Positions 35,460 to 45,024 of a DNA stretch of 64,000 nt are shown here, piece by piece (position 1 is the stretch's first letter; the number at the start of each line of letters is the position of its first letter). The translations under genes were made by a program, and so were the position numbers. Under the pieces are notes generated by a model, which saw nothing but the letters and a program-made list of their open reading frames with translations, did not search any database and had not been told where the DNA came from. The stretch is from Devosia sp. 66-22 (GTDB lineage Bacteria; Pseudomonadota; Alphaproteobacteria; Rhizobiales; Devosiaceae). Location: the NCBI GenBank assembly GCA_001899065.1, contig MKUZ01000017.1, positions 434,001-498,000 on the forward strand, read 5' to 3'.

Positions 35460-37616
35460 TCAGTTGATCGAGTGCATCACCTTGGCGACGTCGAGATCCT
35501 CGTGACCGAGGCGCGCGCGATAGACCATGTAGTTGCCGAAGACCCGCTTCACATAGGTGCGCGTTTCCTGGAACGGGATCAGCTCGACCCAGACGACGGG
35601 ATCGACCGTGTTCGAGCGCGGATCGCCGAACGCCGCGATCCACTTGTTGGCATTGCCGGGACCGGCATTGTAGGCGGCCGCGGCGAGCAGCAGCGAGCCG
35701 TCATAGGTCTCGAGTTGCTTGTCGAGATAGAAGGCGCCGAGCTTGGTGTTGTAGAGCGGGTCGGAGGTGAGCTTGGCGGGCGAGTAGGAGAGGCCGAGCT
35801 TGCCCGCCGTCTCCTTGGCCGTGCCCGGCATCAACTGCATGAGGCCGCGCGCGCCGGCGGACGAGACGGCATTGACCTGGAAGCGGCTCTCCTGGCGGGC
35901 GATGGCATAAATCGCCGCCGCGTCGACGGCCGCGACCTTGGTGGCTGGAATGCCGTCCTTGGGGAAGCTGAACAGGTCGAGCGGCATGCCGCGCTTGTCG
36001 GCGATGTCGGCGATGGTGATGGCGAGATGGTGCGCGTCGATGGTCTGCGCGAGACGCGCCGCGAGGACCAGCTCGCCGCCGGTCTTGAGCTGTTCGGCCA
36101 GCGTGCGCAGCAGGGTGCCCGCCTTGTCTTTTTCGCCATTGGCGACGAGGAGGTTGATGGCCTGGACCAGCTCATTGCCGTTGAACACCGCCTCGCTGTC
36201 CTGCCATTGCGGCATGCTGCGCAGCTCGACCGGCTTGAGGCCCAGCTCCTGCCGCGCGAGGAGGCCGTAGTAGACGGTGGGATAGGCAGCAGCGACCTCG
36301 AAGGCGGCCTTTGCCTCCTCGGGCTTGCCCGCCTTGCTGAGCGCGCGGCCGAGCCAGTAATTGGCCTGCGTCACGGAGTCGGGGAGGGTCGAGAGCTTCG
36401 TCATGCCGGCGAAATGCGTGGCGGCGGTCGCGGGATCATCGAGGAAGCTGAGCGCGATCCAGCCGGAATGGAAGCGCGCTTCGACCACGCGGCCTTCGGG
36501 GCCATCGGTGTAGCCAGCGGCGGCAAGGTAGGCGCGCTTCGGATCGCCCAGCGACAGCAATTGCCGCGTCAGCGTCTGCCGCTCGTACCACCACTCGGCG
36601 GCGTCCGGGTCGGTCGCCTTGCCCTTGTTGAGCCAGGCGATGGCATCGTCCCACAGCTCGAACTGGCGCGCGCGCTGGGCGCGCGAGAAAGCGTAGACCG
36701 GATTTCCCCTCATGCTGGCATCGACAGCGTCCAGCAGAGCCTTGGCGTCCTTGGCGTTGCGCGACACAGCATTGCGCGCGACGGCCAGTGACTTCTGGGC
36801 CGGCGTCATGAATTTGAACAGGCGCTCGGTGCCGGTCGCGCGGTCATGCATCATCAGATGCATCGCGCGGGCCCAATGGTCGTCGGCGGTGAGCAGGTCG
36901 CCGAAATTGCCGAGCATGCGGTCCTCGGTCGCCTTGTCGAGGAACTGCTCGACCCATATCTGGCGTGCGATCGCGGTGCCGCGCTTGGTCTGGCCGTCGG
37001 CGACATAGGCCGCGGCGAGCTTGATCTGCGCGTCGATGGTGTTGGGCATCGCGCCGCCCAGATATTTGATGATGTCGTCGGGGGATGCCTTCGACTTGAT
37101 CAGCGCCTGCTCGAGCCGGGTCTTGAACACGCCGGCATTGATGAAGTCCGGTGCATCCGTCTCGAACGCCTTGACGCTGGCCGGGGCGATCTCGCCGCCG
37201 CCATAGTAGATGGCGGCCCACTGGATGGTGCGCCGCTCGATCTCGTTTCCAAGTCCGAGTGCCGCCGCATAGGCGTCGGCATACTTCTTGTCCTTGATCA
37301 GGGCGAGGGCGTCGCCGAAGCCGACGGACGCATCGACCGGCGCGGGCAGGGCCTGCGGCAAACCGGGCTCGGGCGTCGCGGTGATGGCGCCGGTGGTTGT
37401 CTCGTCGAGGTCGAGACTGGCAACCTCGACCGCCGGTTTGGCGGCCGGCTGGGCAGCCGGACTGGCCGGGAGCAGCGACACAGGGAGGGGCGCGAGCCGC
37501 GCGACATCGACCCAGCGCATCGGGGCGGCCGAGATCGAATAGGTGATCGCCAGGATCAGAGCGGCGGCCGATAGGCCGAGCAGGGCACCCTTGGGGCTCC
37601 CCAGCGCGGTAAACAT
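35460..37616 (-). CDS. Soluble-type lytic murein transglycosylase
   Basis: 718 residues. N-terminal hydrophobic signal or anchor (about 8-30), a low-complexity region, a long alpha-helical superhelix of TPR-like repeats (about 95-540), and a C-terminal SLT catalytic domain with ARQESRF (catalytic Glu576), SSAGARGLMQLMPGTA and AAYNAGPGN. It cleaves peptidoglycan glycan strands in the periplasm, forming 1,6-anhydro ends. The ATG at 37616 puts the signal region at the N-terminus. Diverges from dapA across 252 bp. Confidence 0.9.
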   Translation of the reverse strand: MFTALGSPKGALLGLSAAALILAITYSISAAPMRWVDVARLAPLPVSLLPASPAAQPAAKPAVEVASLDLDETTTGAITATPEPGLPQALPAPVDASVGFGDALALIKDKKYADAYAAALGLGNEIERRTIQWAAIYYGGGEIAPASVKAFETDAPDFINAGVFKTRLEQALIKSKASPDDIIKYLGGAMPNTIDAQIKLAAAYVADGQTKRGTAIARQIWVEQFLDKATEDRMLGNFGDLLTADDHWARAMHLMMHDRATGTERLFKFMTPAQKSLAVARNAVSRNAKDAKALLDAVDASMRGNPVYAFSRAQRARQFELWDDAIAWLNKGKATDPDAAEWWYERQTLTRQLLSLGDPKRAYLAAAGYTDGPEGRVVEARFHSGWIALSFLDDPATAATHFAGMTKLSTLPDSVTQANYWLGRALSKAGKPEEAKAAFEVAAAYPTVYYGLLARQELGLKPVELRSMPQWQDSEAVFNGNELVQAINLLVANGEKDKAGTLLRTLAEQLKTGGELVLAARLAQTIDAHHLAITIADIADKRGMPLDLFSFPKDGIPATKVAAVDAAAIYAIARQESRFQVNAVSSAGARGLMQLMPGTAKETAGKLGLSYSPAKLTSDPLYNTKLGAFYLDKQLETYDGSLLLAAAAYNAGPGNANKWIAAFGDPRSNTVDPVVWVELIPFQETRTYVKRVFGNYMVYRARLGHEDLDVAKVMHSIN

Positions 37617-37709
37617 GGTGTCGTCCTGTTGGTCCTCAGTACACGTCCAACAAGGTGCCCCCACCCTTGCAGCTTCGGATTGTCCCCCCTCAGGGTGAAC
37701 AAACCCTTG

Positions 37710-37726
37710 CCACAAGGTCCTTGTGG
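37710..37726. promoter_or_regulatory. 17-nt palindrome between slt and dapA
   Basis: CCACAAGG-t-CCTTGTGG, perfect 8-bp arms about 1 bp apart, centred about 150 bp before the dapA ATG and 100 bp before the transglycosylase start. Candidate operator; the binding protein is unknown. Confidence 0.4.
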
Positions 37727-37868
37727 GTGTCTGGCAGGAACGCTTCTTGTTCCGCCGGACGGTGCGAACTATGTTGCGCGACTATGGCCAAAGGGCGGAG
37801 AAGCCTTGGCCACAATCTGACACCGGCCGCGAACAGGACCGGACCACAACCCGAGGACTTATCCCCAA

Positions 37869-38750
37869 ATGCTCAGAGGCTCGATCACGGCACTCGTCAC
37901 TCCGTTCGTGAACGGGGCCGTGGACGAGAAAGCTCTGGCGGCATTTGTGGACTGGCAGATCAAAGAAGGCACGCACGGCCTGGTGCCGGTGGGGACGACC
38001 GGCGAGAGTCCGACGGTGACCCACGAGGAACACCGCCGCGTCATCGAGATCGCGGTCGAGGTTGCCGACCGCCGCGTGCCGGTTGTCGCTGGCGCCGGCT
38101 CCAATTCTACCGACGAGGCCGTGTCGCTCACGCGGTTCGCCGAGGATATCGGCGCGGACTATGTGCTGTCGGTCGTGCCCTACTACAACAAGCCGACGCA
38201 GGAGGGGTTGTTCCAGCACTTCTCGGCGGTGGCGCGCGCGACCTCGCTGCCCATCATCCTCTATTCGGTACCCGGGCGGACGGTGGTCGACATCAGCGTC
38301 GACACCATGGCGCGGCTGCGCGAGGCCCATGACAACATCGCGGGCGTCAAGGACGCGACCGCCAGCATGGAGAAGGCGTCGCTGACGCGCGCCAGGCTCG
38401 GGCCGGATTTCATCCTGCTCTCGGGCGAGGACATGACGGCCCTCGGCTTCAACGCGCATGGCGGCCAGGGCTGCATCTCGGTGACCTCGAACGTGGCGCC
38501 GCGCCTGTGCGCGCAGTTCCAGAACGCCTGCCAACAGGGCAATTACGCCGATGCGCTCATGCTGCAGGACAAGCTGGTGCCGCTGCACAAGGCGCTGTTC
38601 CTCGAGAACAATCCGGGCGGCATCAAATACGCGGTGAGCAAGCTCGGGCTCTGCCGCAACGAGTTCCGCCTGCCGGTGGTGCCCATCAGCGAGAGCAACG
38701 AGCGAGCGATCAACGCGGCCTTGTCGCATGCGGGGATTCTCCCCAACTAG
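37869..38750 (+). CDS. dapA: 4-hydroxy-tetrahydrodipicolinate synthase
   Basis: 293 residues, the family's usual length. Condenses pyruvate with aspartate semialdehyde in the lysine/diaminopimelate pathway. TIM-barrel motifs: [10 protein letters not shown] at 41-50, catalytic Tyr132 in [16 protein letters not shown], and Schiff-base Lys161 in AGVKDA. Diaminopimelate made here goes into peptidoglycan as well as lysine. smpB follows after 5 bp. Confidence 0.95.
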   Translation: MLRGSITALVTPFVNGAVDEKALAAFVDWQIKEGTHGLVPVGTTGESPTVTHEEHRRVIEIAVEVADRRVPVVAGAGSNSTDEAVSLTRFAEDIGADYVLSVVPYYNKPTQEGLFQHFSAVARATSLPIILYSVPGRTVVDISVDTMARLREAHDNIAGVKDATASMEKASLTRARLGPDFILLSGEDMTALGFNAHGGQGCISVTSNVAPRLCAQFQNACQQGNYADALMLQDKLVPLHKALFLENNPGGIKYAVSKLGLCRNEFRLPVVPISESNERAINAALSHAGILPN

Positions 38751-38755
38751 CAGCC

Positions 38756-39238
38756 ATGGCGAAAGACCCCAAGAAGCCCACCATGATCGTGACGGGCCCG
38801 GTGGCGGAGAACCGCCGCGCCCGTTACGACTACGAGGTGCTCGACACGCTCGAGGCCGGCATCATGCTGACCGGCTCGGAGGTGAAGTCGCTGCGCCTGG
38901 GCAAAGCCCAGATCACCGAGAGCTACGCGTCGCCCGAACGCGGCGAGTTGTGGCTGATCAACGCCCACATCCCCGAATTCCTGCAGGCCAACCGCTACAA
39001 TCACGAAGAAAAGCGGCCGCGTAAGCTGCTGGTTTCAAAGAAGGAACTGGTGAAGCTGACGGAAGGGGTCGAGCGCGCCGGCAACACTATCGTGCCGCTC
39101 AAGCTCTATTTCAACGAGCACGGCAAGGCCAAGCTGCTGATCGGACTCGCCAAGGGCAAGAAGAGCTTCGACAAGCGCGAAACCGAGAAGAACCGCGACT
39201 GGAACCGGGAAAAGGCGCGGCTGCTCAAGCACAACTAA
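38756..39238 (+). CDS. smpB: SsrA-binding protein
   Basis: 160 residues, normal length. Binds tmRNA and delivers it to stalled ribosomes for trans-translation. Typical sequence: [59 protein letters not shown] and the basic C-terminal tail [13 protein letters not shown]. dapA-smpB is a common order in Rhizobiales. The tmRNA gene itself is not in this window. Confidence 0.96.
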   Translation: MAKDPKKPTMIVTGPVAENRRARYDYEVLDTLEAGIMLTGSEVKSLRLGKAQITESYASPERGELWLINAHIPEFLQANRYNHEEKRPRKLLVSKKELVKLTEGVERAGNTIVPLKLYFNEHGKAKLLIGLAKGKKSFDKRETEKNRDWNREKARLLKHN

Positions 39239-39250
39239 CGAGTTCTTCGA

Positions 39251-39317
39251 CCGACGCCCCTGACTCCCACACTGAGCCTGGGGACAGAGCGGTCGCAGCT
39301 TGGGAGCGGGGCGTCGG
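39251..39317 (+). terminator. Long stem downstream of smpB
   Basis: CCGACGCCCC (39251-39260) pairs perfectly with GGGGCGTCGG (39308-39317), and CTCCCA (39264-39269) with TGGGAG (39301-39306), giving a long stem with a 31-nt apical part. No U-tract follows, so a Rho-independent role is doubtful; it may be a 3' stabilising structure or repeat. Confidence 0.45.
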
Positions 39318-39318
39318 C

Positions 39319-39447
39319 ATGCAAAGCGGCGACCATGAAATCACCCTGAAACCAATCTTCGGCGCGAACGGAAGGATCCGCGCCACTATCAGGAAGATCG
39401 AACTCACTGAATTACACGAGAAACGTGGTAAGAGGTCCCAGCGATAA
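39319..39447 (+). CDS. Hypothetical 42-residue ORF in islet after smpB
   Basis: ATG to TAA, peptide beginning MQSGDHEITLKPIFGANGRI and ending in a basic segment HEKRGKRSQR. The GGGAGCGGGGCGT stretch upstream could serve as ribosome site but is inside the long stem. Its composition (more A and T than neighbours) differs from the flanking core genes. No family recognised. Overlaps the next ORF by 23 bases. Low certainty that it is expressed. Confidence 0.25.
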   Translation: MQSGDHEITLKPIFGANGRIRATIRKIELTELHEKRGKRSQR

Positions 39448-39712
39448 CTATTCCGGGCAAGAAGTGGAGCCCGTCGTGCTTCCCAAGAAGCTTGGTGACT
39501 ACACGGTCGAAAAATTTCGTGAGCTCGTCGAGGGCCCTGGGGTTGTGGCAGACGCGGACAAGCCCGCATGGCTGCCAAAAACCTGGAAGTTGCTTGTCCC
39601 CTTGGAGGAGATGACTCCAGAGTTCGTCCGCGCGTTGAGGACCGAAGTCCGATGGGCGAGAGTCCGGGAGGTTAAGGACCTCACGAGGGCAAAGAGAGAG
39701 CCGGCCGGCTGA
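39425..39712 (+). CDS. Hypothetical 95-residue ORF overlapping the udg 3' end
   Basis: GTG start, 95 residues, rich in Lys, Glu and Trp (KKLGDYTVEKFRELVEG, WLPKTWKLLVPLEEM, TEVRWARVREVKDL). Reads like a soluble protein and codon use is plausible, but no family is recognised and there is no strong ribosome site. It overlaps the end of the convergent uracil-DNA glycosylase gene by 32 bp. With the preceding small ORF it forms an islet of unlike composition between two core genes. Confidence 0.35.
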   Translation: MVRGPSDNYSGQEVEPVVLPKKLGDYTVEKFRELVEGPGVVADADKPAWLPKTWKLLVPLEEMTPEFVRALRTEVRWARVREVKDLTRAKREPAG

Positions 39713-40337
39713 TGTAGGCCGCGGCCCGTCCCACAACGTCCTCGAACATCTCGGTCGTCAGTACGCCCGTATTCGTGTTGTAGCGGGAGCAGTGGTAGCT
39801 GTCGAAGAGCCGGGCGCCGCCGGACAGGGCGTGTTCGGCGCCGTGGGCAAAGGGATTGGCCGACTTCTTTTCGCCGAGCGCGGTCAGCAGCGAATCGTGG
39901 GCGATGCGTCCGAGGGCGAGGTAGGCCAGCGGCTTCTGCTCGCCGAGGCGCCTGGTGAGGAACTGGCGGCACGTCTTCTGCTCTGCCGGGGTCGGCTTGT
40001 TCTCGGGCGGCACGCAGGCGACGGCGTTGGCGATGAGCGTGTTGTGCAGCTCGAGCCCGTCGCTGGGCGTCTGACGATACTCGCCGGTCGCGAGGCCGAC
40101 CTTCTTGAGCGTGGCATAGAGCAGGTCGCCGGCATAGTCGCCGGTAAACGGCCGGCCGGTGCGGTTGGCCCCCTTCATCCCCGGCGCGAGGCCGATGACG
40201 ATGAGCGCCGCCGCTTCGTCGCCCCAATAGGGGACCGGGTTGTTATGCCAGTCGGGATGGAGCCGCTGTGCTTCGTGGCGAAAAGCGACGAGCCGCGGGC
40301 ACAGCGGGCAGTCGCGCGGCGGCTGGGTCAGAGGCAT
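39681..40337 (-). CDS. Family-5 uracil-DNA glycosylase (UDGb)
   Basis: 218 residues. N-terminal cysteines in RDCPLCPRL fit the iron-sulfur cluster of family 4/5 enzymes. Motif 1 is GLAPGMKGANRTGRPF at about 50-65, typical of family 5 because the catalytic Asp of family 4 is replaced; motif 2 is HCSRYNTNTG near 180. The enzyme excises uracil and other deaminated bases from DNA. Single gene between the islet and the NYN gene. Confidence 0.88.
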   Translation of the reverse strand: MPLTQPPRDCPLCPRLVAFRHEAQRLHPDWHNNPVPYWGDEAAALIVIGLAPGMKGANRTGRPFTGDYAGDLLYATLKKVGLATGEYRQTPSDGLELHNTLIANAVACVPPENKPTPAEQKTCRQFLTRRLGEQKPLAYLALGRIAHDSLLTALGEKKSANPFAHGAEHALSGGARLFDSYHCSRYNTNTGVLTTEMFEDVVGRAAAYISRPALSLPS

Positions 40338-40355
40338 CAGGGACGGCGAAGGGCC

Positions 40356-40976
40356 TTACTTCACCTTCTCGTCGGCATGCGCATGCACGCGCTCGGCGTG
40401 GGCCCGCTCGGCATGAGCGCGCTCGATCGAGCGGTCCGGCCGCTGGTCGGAGGCGCGGCCCACGGTCTTGGCGAGCTCGGCCACGTCGAGGAAGAAGTCC
40501 GCCTGCCGGCGCAACTCGTCGGAGATCATCGGCGTTGGAGTGCTGAGCGTCGAGGCGACGGTCACGCGCTTGCCGCGGCGCTGCAGGGCAGCCACCAGAG
40601 CCGTGAAGTCGCCATCGCCCGAGAACAGGACGAAATGATCGAAGAAGGGCGACATTTCGAGCGCATCGACGGTGAGCTCGATGTCCATGCTGCCCTTGAT
40701 CTTGCGGCGGCCCATGCCGTCGGTGAATTCCTTGGCCGGCTTGGTGACGACCGTGAAGCCGTTGTAGTCGAGCCAGTCGATCAGCGGCCGGATCGAGGAG
40801 TATTCCTGATCTTCCACCAGCGCCGTGTAGTAATAGGCACGCAGCAGATAGGCCTTGGATTGGAACTCGGCCAGGAGCCTGCGGTAATCTATGTCGATCC
40901 CGATTGCCTTGCTCGTTGCGTAGAGGTTGGCGCCGTCAATGAAAAGGACAACCTTTTCACGGGGATCGATGGTCAT
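40356..40976 (-). CDS. NYN domain protein, LabA-like
   Basis: 206 residues. PIN-like NYN nuclease fold with acidic residues at the expected places: VVLFIDGANLYATSK near residue 8 (first Asp), TVDALEMSPFFDHFVLFSGDGDFTALV around 85-110 (Asp cluster in SGDGDF), then a basic tail with repeated AHAER-like heptads. LabA/DUF88 proteins are predicted ribonucleases; the cellular target is unknown. It runs 18 bp after the udg end on the same strand. Confidence 0.87.
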   Translation of the reverse strand: MTIDPREKVVLFIDGANLYATSKAIGIDIDYRRLLAEFQSKAYLLRAYYYTALVEDQEYSSIRPLIDWLDYNGFTVVTKPAKEFTDGMGRRKIKGSMDIELTVDALEMSPFFDHFVLFSGDGDFTALVAALQRRGKRVTVASTLSTPTPMISDELRRQADFFLDVAELAKTVGRASDQRPDRSIERAHAERAHAERVHAHADEKVK

Positions 40977-41253
40977 AGTCCGTCTCCCGACTGGGACAAA
41001 AGCCTCCCGGGCCTCCCAGCCTAATCACGAGTGACACGTCTGCTGAACAGGACCGCAGATCGCGGTTGTTCAACGATTTTCCGCCGCTTTCTCCGGACTA
41101 GCAGGCAAAAGTCCGCGCAGCAATCGACTTAAGTCAGTGTTCGGAACCATTTTACTAGCACTTCTCGCCCCGCCTGTCTCCTGACCTTGCGGGCGCGGAA
41201 ACCCTCGTGTATGAGGGCCCCTCACTCCCACCCAGACCGTACTGGAGACGTTC

Positions 41254-41622
41254 GTGGCACGCGTCACCGTAGAAGATTGCATTGAGAAGATCGACAACCG
41301 ATTTGACCTTGTCCTCATGGCCGCGCACCGCGCCAGGATGATCTCGGCGGGCGGCTCGATCACCGTGGACCGCGACAACGATAAGAACCCGGTCGTCGCT
41401 CTGCGCGAGATTGGCGACGGGGCCATCTCCCCCGAAGATTTGCGCGAGGACCTGATCCACTCGCTGCAGAAATACGTCGAGGTCGACGAGCCGGAGCGGC
41501 ACGCCGCGCCGCTGCTCGACGCAGATGCCGACCCCGATGGCGACACCTTCGACACCCTGTCGGAAGACGAGCTGCTGCGCGGGATCGAAAGCCTGGCTCC
41601 GCCCGAGCGCCGCGACGATTGA
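41254..41622 (+). CDS. rpoZ: RNA polymerase omega subunit
   Basis: 122 residues. Starts with GTG, giving [20 protein letters not shown], followed by the conserved RARMISAGG and NPVVALREI of omega subunits. Omega helps assemble beta-prime and forms part of a ppGpp site in many proteobacteria, fitting its place next to rsh. The acidic C-terminal tail is typical for Rhizobiales. Followed by a clear terminator. Confidence 0.95.
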   Translation: MARVTVEDCIEKIDNRFDLVLMAAHRARMISAGGSITVDRDNDKNPVVALREIGDGAISPEDLREDLIHSLQKYVEVDEPERHAAPLLDADADPDGDTFDTLSEDELLRGIESLAPPERRDD

Positions 41623-41650
41623 TCCGGCCAGAACTCGGCCTATAGTATTG

Positions 41651-41679
41651 AGGCGCCCGGATTTTCGGGCGCCTTTTTG
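41651..41679 (+). terminator. Rho-independent terminator between rpoZ and rsh
   Basis: AGGCGCCCG (41651-41659) and CGGGCGCCT (41666-41674) form a 9-bp stem with a 6-nt loop, followed by TTTTTG. It begins 28 bases after the rpoZ stop and ends 28 bases before the rsh start, so rsh must have its own promoter or depend on read-through. Confidence 0.92.
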
Positions 41680-41706
41680 TTTGCCGCGGCAGGAGCGTGG
41701 CGCCGC

Positions 41707-43992
41707 ATGATGCGTCAGTTCGAACTCGTCGAGAAGGTCCAGGCCTACAACCCTGGCGCGGACGAGAACCTGCTCAACAAGGCCTACGTTTATGCCATGC
41801 AGAAACATGGCACGCAGAAGCGCGCCTCCGGCGACCCCTATTTCAACCACCCGCTCGAAGTCGCCTCGATCCTGACCGACCTCAAGCTCGATGACGCGAC
41901 CATCGCGGTGGCGCTGCTGCACGACACCATCGAGGACACGGACGCGACGCGGGCCGAAATCGATCAGCTCTTCGGTTCGGAGATCGGCGAGATCGTCGAC
42001 GGCCTGACCAAGATCGAGCGGCTCCAGCTCGTCACCCGCGAGGAGGCCCAGGCCGAGAATCTGCGCAAGCTCCTGCTCGCCATTTCGGCCGATGTGCGCG
42101 TGCTGCTGGTCAAGCTCGCTGACCGCCTGCACAACATGCGCACGCTCGATTTCATGGCGCCCGAAAAGCAGAAGCGGATCGCCCAGGAAACCATGGACAT
42201 CTATGCGCCGCTCGCCGGGCGCATGGGCATGCAGGACATGCGGTCCGAGCTCGAGAACCTCGCCTTCCGCACGCTGCAGCCCGACCACTACAAGGCGATC
42301 ACCGACCGGCTTGCCGAGATGCAGGCCGAGTTCAAGGAAACCATCGACTCCATCAAAAAGGAGCTGACGGCCAAGTTCCTCGAACAGGGAATCCCGGCGC
42401 GGGTGTCGTCGCGGGTCAAATCGGCGTGGTCGATCGCCACCAAGATCGATCGCAAGCAGATCGCGCTCGAACAGCTCTCGGACATGATCGGCTTCCGCAT
42501 CGTCGTGCCCACCGTCGCCGACTGCTACCGGGCGCTCGGCATCGTGCACACCAACTGGAAGGTCGTTCCAGGGCGGTTCAAGGACTACATCTCGGTCCCC
42601 AAGCACAACGACTACCGCTCGATCCACACGACCATCGTCGGGCTCGGCCGCCAGCGCATCGAGCTGCAGATCCGCACCGAGGACATGCACCGCATCGCCG
42701 AATACGGCATCGCGGCGCACTCGGCCTACAAGGAAGGCGTGGTTGGCGGCAATCTCGACAAGCTGTCGCGCGAGAGCCAGGCCTTCGCCTGGCTGCGCCA
42801 GACGATCGACCACATCACCACCGGCTCGACCAAGGAAGATTTCCTCGAATACACCAAGCTCGAGCTGTTCCAGGACCAGGTGTTCTGCTTCACGCCGCGC
42901 GGCCGGCTGATCGCGCTGCCCAGGGGCGCGACACCCATCGACTTCGCCTATGCGCTCCACACCGACATCGGCGACACCACTGTGGGCGCCAAGATCAACG
43001 GCTCCATCGTGCCGCTGGTGACGCATCTGCAATCGGGTGACGAAGTCGAGATCATCCGCGATCAGAACCATCTGCCGCCCGCCAATTGGGAGACCATCGC
43101 CGCCACCGGCAAGGCACGCGCCGCGATCCGCCGCGCCGTGCGCCTCGCTCAGCAGCAGCGCGCACACACCCTGGGCGAACATGTGCTGTTCTCGCTGATG
43201 GAGCGCGAGGACGTGACACTGGACGATACCGAGGGCGAGCACCTGGCCAAGGCGCTCGGCCACCAGAGCAAGCGCGACCTGCTGGTCGCGGTGGGTGAGG
43301 GCAAGGTCGACAGCGAACAGCTCGGCATCGAGCTCGCCGCGGTCAAGGGCATCAAGAAGCGCAAGAAGAGCACGCTCGACCTGCCCAAGCCGGACAAGGC
43401 CGAAGGCTGGTTCGCCGTGCGGGACACCGAGATGTTCCGCTTCCGCGTGCCCGGCGGGCAGGGGACTGGCCCCAATGCCCGCGCCGCGCTGGCGCAGCTG
43501 AGCTTCAGCACCAAGGTCGCGATTTCGCCCGAAGGCGTGGCGCCGGGCGACCGCCTTGTGGGAATCATGCGGCCCGGTGCGCCCATCATGATCTACCCGG
43601 TGCATTCGGACGCGCTGGCCGGCCTCCACGATTCCGACGTGGCCTGGATCGACGTCCGCTGGGACATCGAGGGCCGCGAGGACCGCAGCTACAAGGTCGT
43701 CATCTCGATGCTGGTGCAGAATCGGCCGGGCGCGCTGGCGCAGATTTCGGCCGCCATTGCCGCAGCGGATGCGAACATCCATAATCTCGTGATGCGCATC
43801 GTGTCGCCCGACTTCCACAAGAACATCTTCGAGCTCGAGGTGCGGGATCTGGGGCAACTGACAGATGTGCTCTCCTCCCTCAAACTGACCAACGGCCTGA
43901 GCCAGGTCCGCCGTGCCACCGTCGCCGAAGCCGACAGCGTGGCGATCGCCGAATGGACCGGCGCCGAAGCCGACGAGAAAGCCAGCGCATGA
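41707..43992 (+). CDS. rsh: Bifunctional (p)ppGpp synthetase/hydrolase (RSH)
   Basis: 761 residues. HD hydrolase domain (about 25-180) with [10 protein letters not shown]; synthetase domain (about 235-345) with [21 protein letters not shown] domain (about 385-450, [19 protein letters not shown]); C-terminal ACT domain (from about 680). Both catalytic domains look intact, so it can make and break the stringent-response alarmone, as the single Rsh of most alphaproteobacteria does. AGGAG lies 12 bases before the first of two adjacent ATGs. pyrE overlaps its stop by 4 bases. Confidence 0.95.
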   Translation: MMRQFELVEKVQAYNPGADENLLNKAYVYAMQKHGTQKRASGDPYFNHPLEVASILTDLKLDDATIAVALLHDTIEDTDATRAEIDQLFGSEIGEIVDGLTKIERLQLVTREEAQAENLRKLLLAISADVRVLLVKLADRLHNMRTLDFMAPEKQKRIAQETMDIYAPLAGRMGMQDMRSELENLAFRTLQPDHYKAITDRLAEMQAEFKETIDSIKKELTAKFLEQGIPARVSSRVKSAWSIATKIDRKQIALEQLSDMIGFRIVVPTVADCYRALGIVHTNWKVVPGRFKDYISVPKHNDYRSIHTTIVGLGRQRIELQIRTEDMHRIAEYGIAAHSAYKEGVVGGNLDKLSRESQAFAWLRQTIDHITTGSTKEDFLEYTKLELFQDQVFCFTPRGRLIALPRGATPIDFAYALHTDIGDTTVGAKINGSIVPLVTHLQSGDEVEIIRDQNHLPPANWETIAATGKARAAIRRAVRLAQQQRAHTLGEHVLFSLMEREDVTLDDTEGEHLAKALGHQSKRDLLVAVGEGKVDSEQLGIELAAVKGIKKRKKSTLDLPKPDKAEGWFAVRDTEMFRFRVPGGQGTGPNARAALAQLSFSTKVAISPEGVAPGDRLVGIMRPGAPIMIYPVHSDALAGLHDSDVAWIDVRWDIEGREDRSYKVVISMLVQNRPGALAQISAAIAAADANIHNLVMRIVSPDFHKNIFELEVRDLGQLTDVLSSLKLTNGLSQVRRATVAEADSVAIAEWTGAEADEKASA

Positions 43993-44573
43993 CCACCGAC
44001 GAAATCCTCGACATCTTCCGCCAGTGCGGCGCGCTGCTGGAGGGGCACTTCATCCTGTCCTCGGGGCTGCGCTCGCCGGTGTTCCTGCAGAAGCAGCGCG
44101 TCTTCATGCATCCAGACAAGGCCGAGATCCTGTGCCGGGCACTGGCCGCAAAAATCCGGGCAGCCGGTTATGGCGGGGTGAGCCAGATCGTCTCCCCCGC
44201 GATTGGCGGCATCATTCCGGGCTACGAGACGGCGCGGCATTTGGGCGTGCCGGCGATCTTCACCGAGCGCGTGGACGGCGCGTTCCAGCTTCGCCGCGGC
44301 TTCGAGATCGCGCGGGGGGAGAAGGTGATCGTGGTCGAGGACATCGTGACCACGGGGCTGTCGATCCGCGAGTGCATCGACTGTCTCCGGCAGATCGGCG
44401 CCGACGTGGTGGCCGCCGCCTGCCTGATCGACCGCTCGGCGGGGGAGGCCGATGTCGGTGTCCCGCTGGTTGCCCTGACACAATACAAGGTGCCTGCGTA
44501 TCCCGCCGACCGCTTGCCGCCCGAACTGGCGGCCATTCCCGCAGTGAAGCCCGGGTCGCGGGGGCTGCAGTGA
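43989..44573 (+). CDS. pyrE: Orotate phosphoribosyltransferase
   Basis: 194 residues. Transfers phosphoribose from PRPP to orotate in de novo pyrimidine synthesis. PRPP-binding motif [18 protein letters not shown] around 113-130, and [14 protein letters not shown] near the N-terminus. The longer alphaproteobacterial type. ATGA overlap with rsh upstream and GTGA overlap with acpS downstream. Confidence 0.94.
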   Translation: MTTDEILDIFRQCGALLEGHFILSSGLRSPVFLQKQRVFMHPDKAEILCRALAAKIRAAGYGGVSQIVSPAIGGIIPGYETARHLGVPAIFTERVDGAFQLRRGFEIARGEKVIVVEDIVTTGLSIRECIDCLRQIGADVVAAACLIDRSAGEADVGVPLVALTQYKVPAYPADRLPPELAAIPAVKPGSRGLQ

Positions 44574-44992
44574 TCGTCGGCCTCGGCAATGATCTGTGCG
44601 ATATCAAGCGCGTAGCCGAAGTGCTGGAGAAGTATGGCGAGCGCTTCACGCAGCGCTGTTTCACCGAGATCGAGCGGCAGAAATCCGACCGCCGAGCCCA
44701 GCGGGCGGCGTCTTACGCCAAGCGCTTTGCGGCAAAGGAGGCGTGCTCGAAGGCGCTGGGCACCGGGATCAGCTGGGGGGTGTACTGGCGCGACATGGGC
44801 GTGGTGAACTTGCCCAGCGGCAAACCGACCATGAAATTGACCAATGGCGCTGCCAGGGCGCTGTCCCGGCTTGTTCCACCTGGACACGAGCCCCATATCC
44901 ACCTGACCATTACCGACGATGGCGGTATGGCTCAGGCCTTCGTGATCATCGAGGCATTGCCGGTTGTTGACCGGCCTGCCGCAAGCGCATAA
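44570..44992 (+). CDS. acpS: Holo-[acyl-carrier-protein] synthase
   Basis: 140 residues. Attaches 4'-phosphopantetheine to acyl carrier protein. Mg-binding Asp in [14 protein letters not shown] (Asp8) and the conserved [19 protein letters not shown] start overlapping the pyrE stop (GTGA). Followed after 32 bp by lepB in the conserved core operon. Confidence 0.95.
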   Translation: MIVGLGNDLCDIKRVAEVLEKYGERFTQRCFTEIERQKSDRRAQRAASYAKRFAAKEACSKALGTGISWGVYWRDMGVVNLPSGKPTMKLTNGAARALSRLVPPGHEPHIHLTITDDGGMAQAFVIIEALPVVDRPAASA

Positions 44993-45024
44993 CCACTGCC
45001 CGGCGGGGCGGACCCGGGGAAGTA

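Noticed and set aside
41044-41072. TGAACA...TGTTCA upstream of rpoZ as a LexA box
   Set aside because: The spacing (17 bases between arms) does not fit the alphaproteobacterial LexA consensus GTTC-N7-GTTC or GAAC-N7-GAAC.
41155-43857. 900-codon open frame antisense to rsh
   Set aside because: High-GC antisense shadow; charged low-complexity peptide with no domain, while rsh on the other strand is a complete known enzyme.
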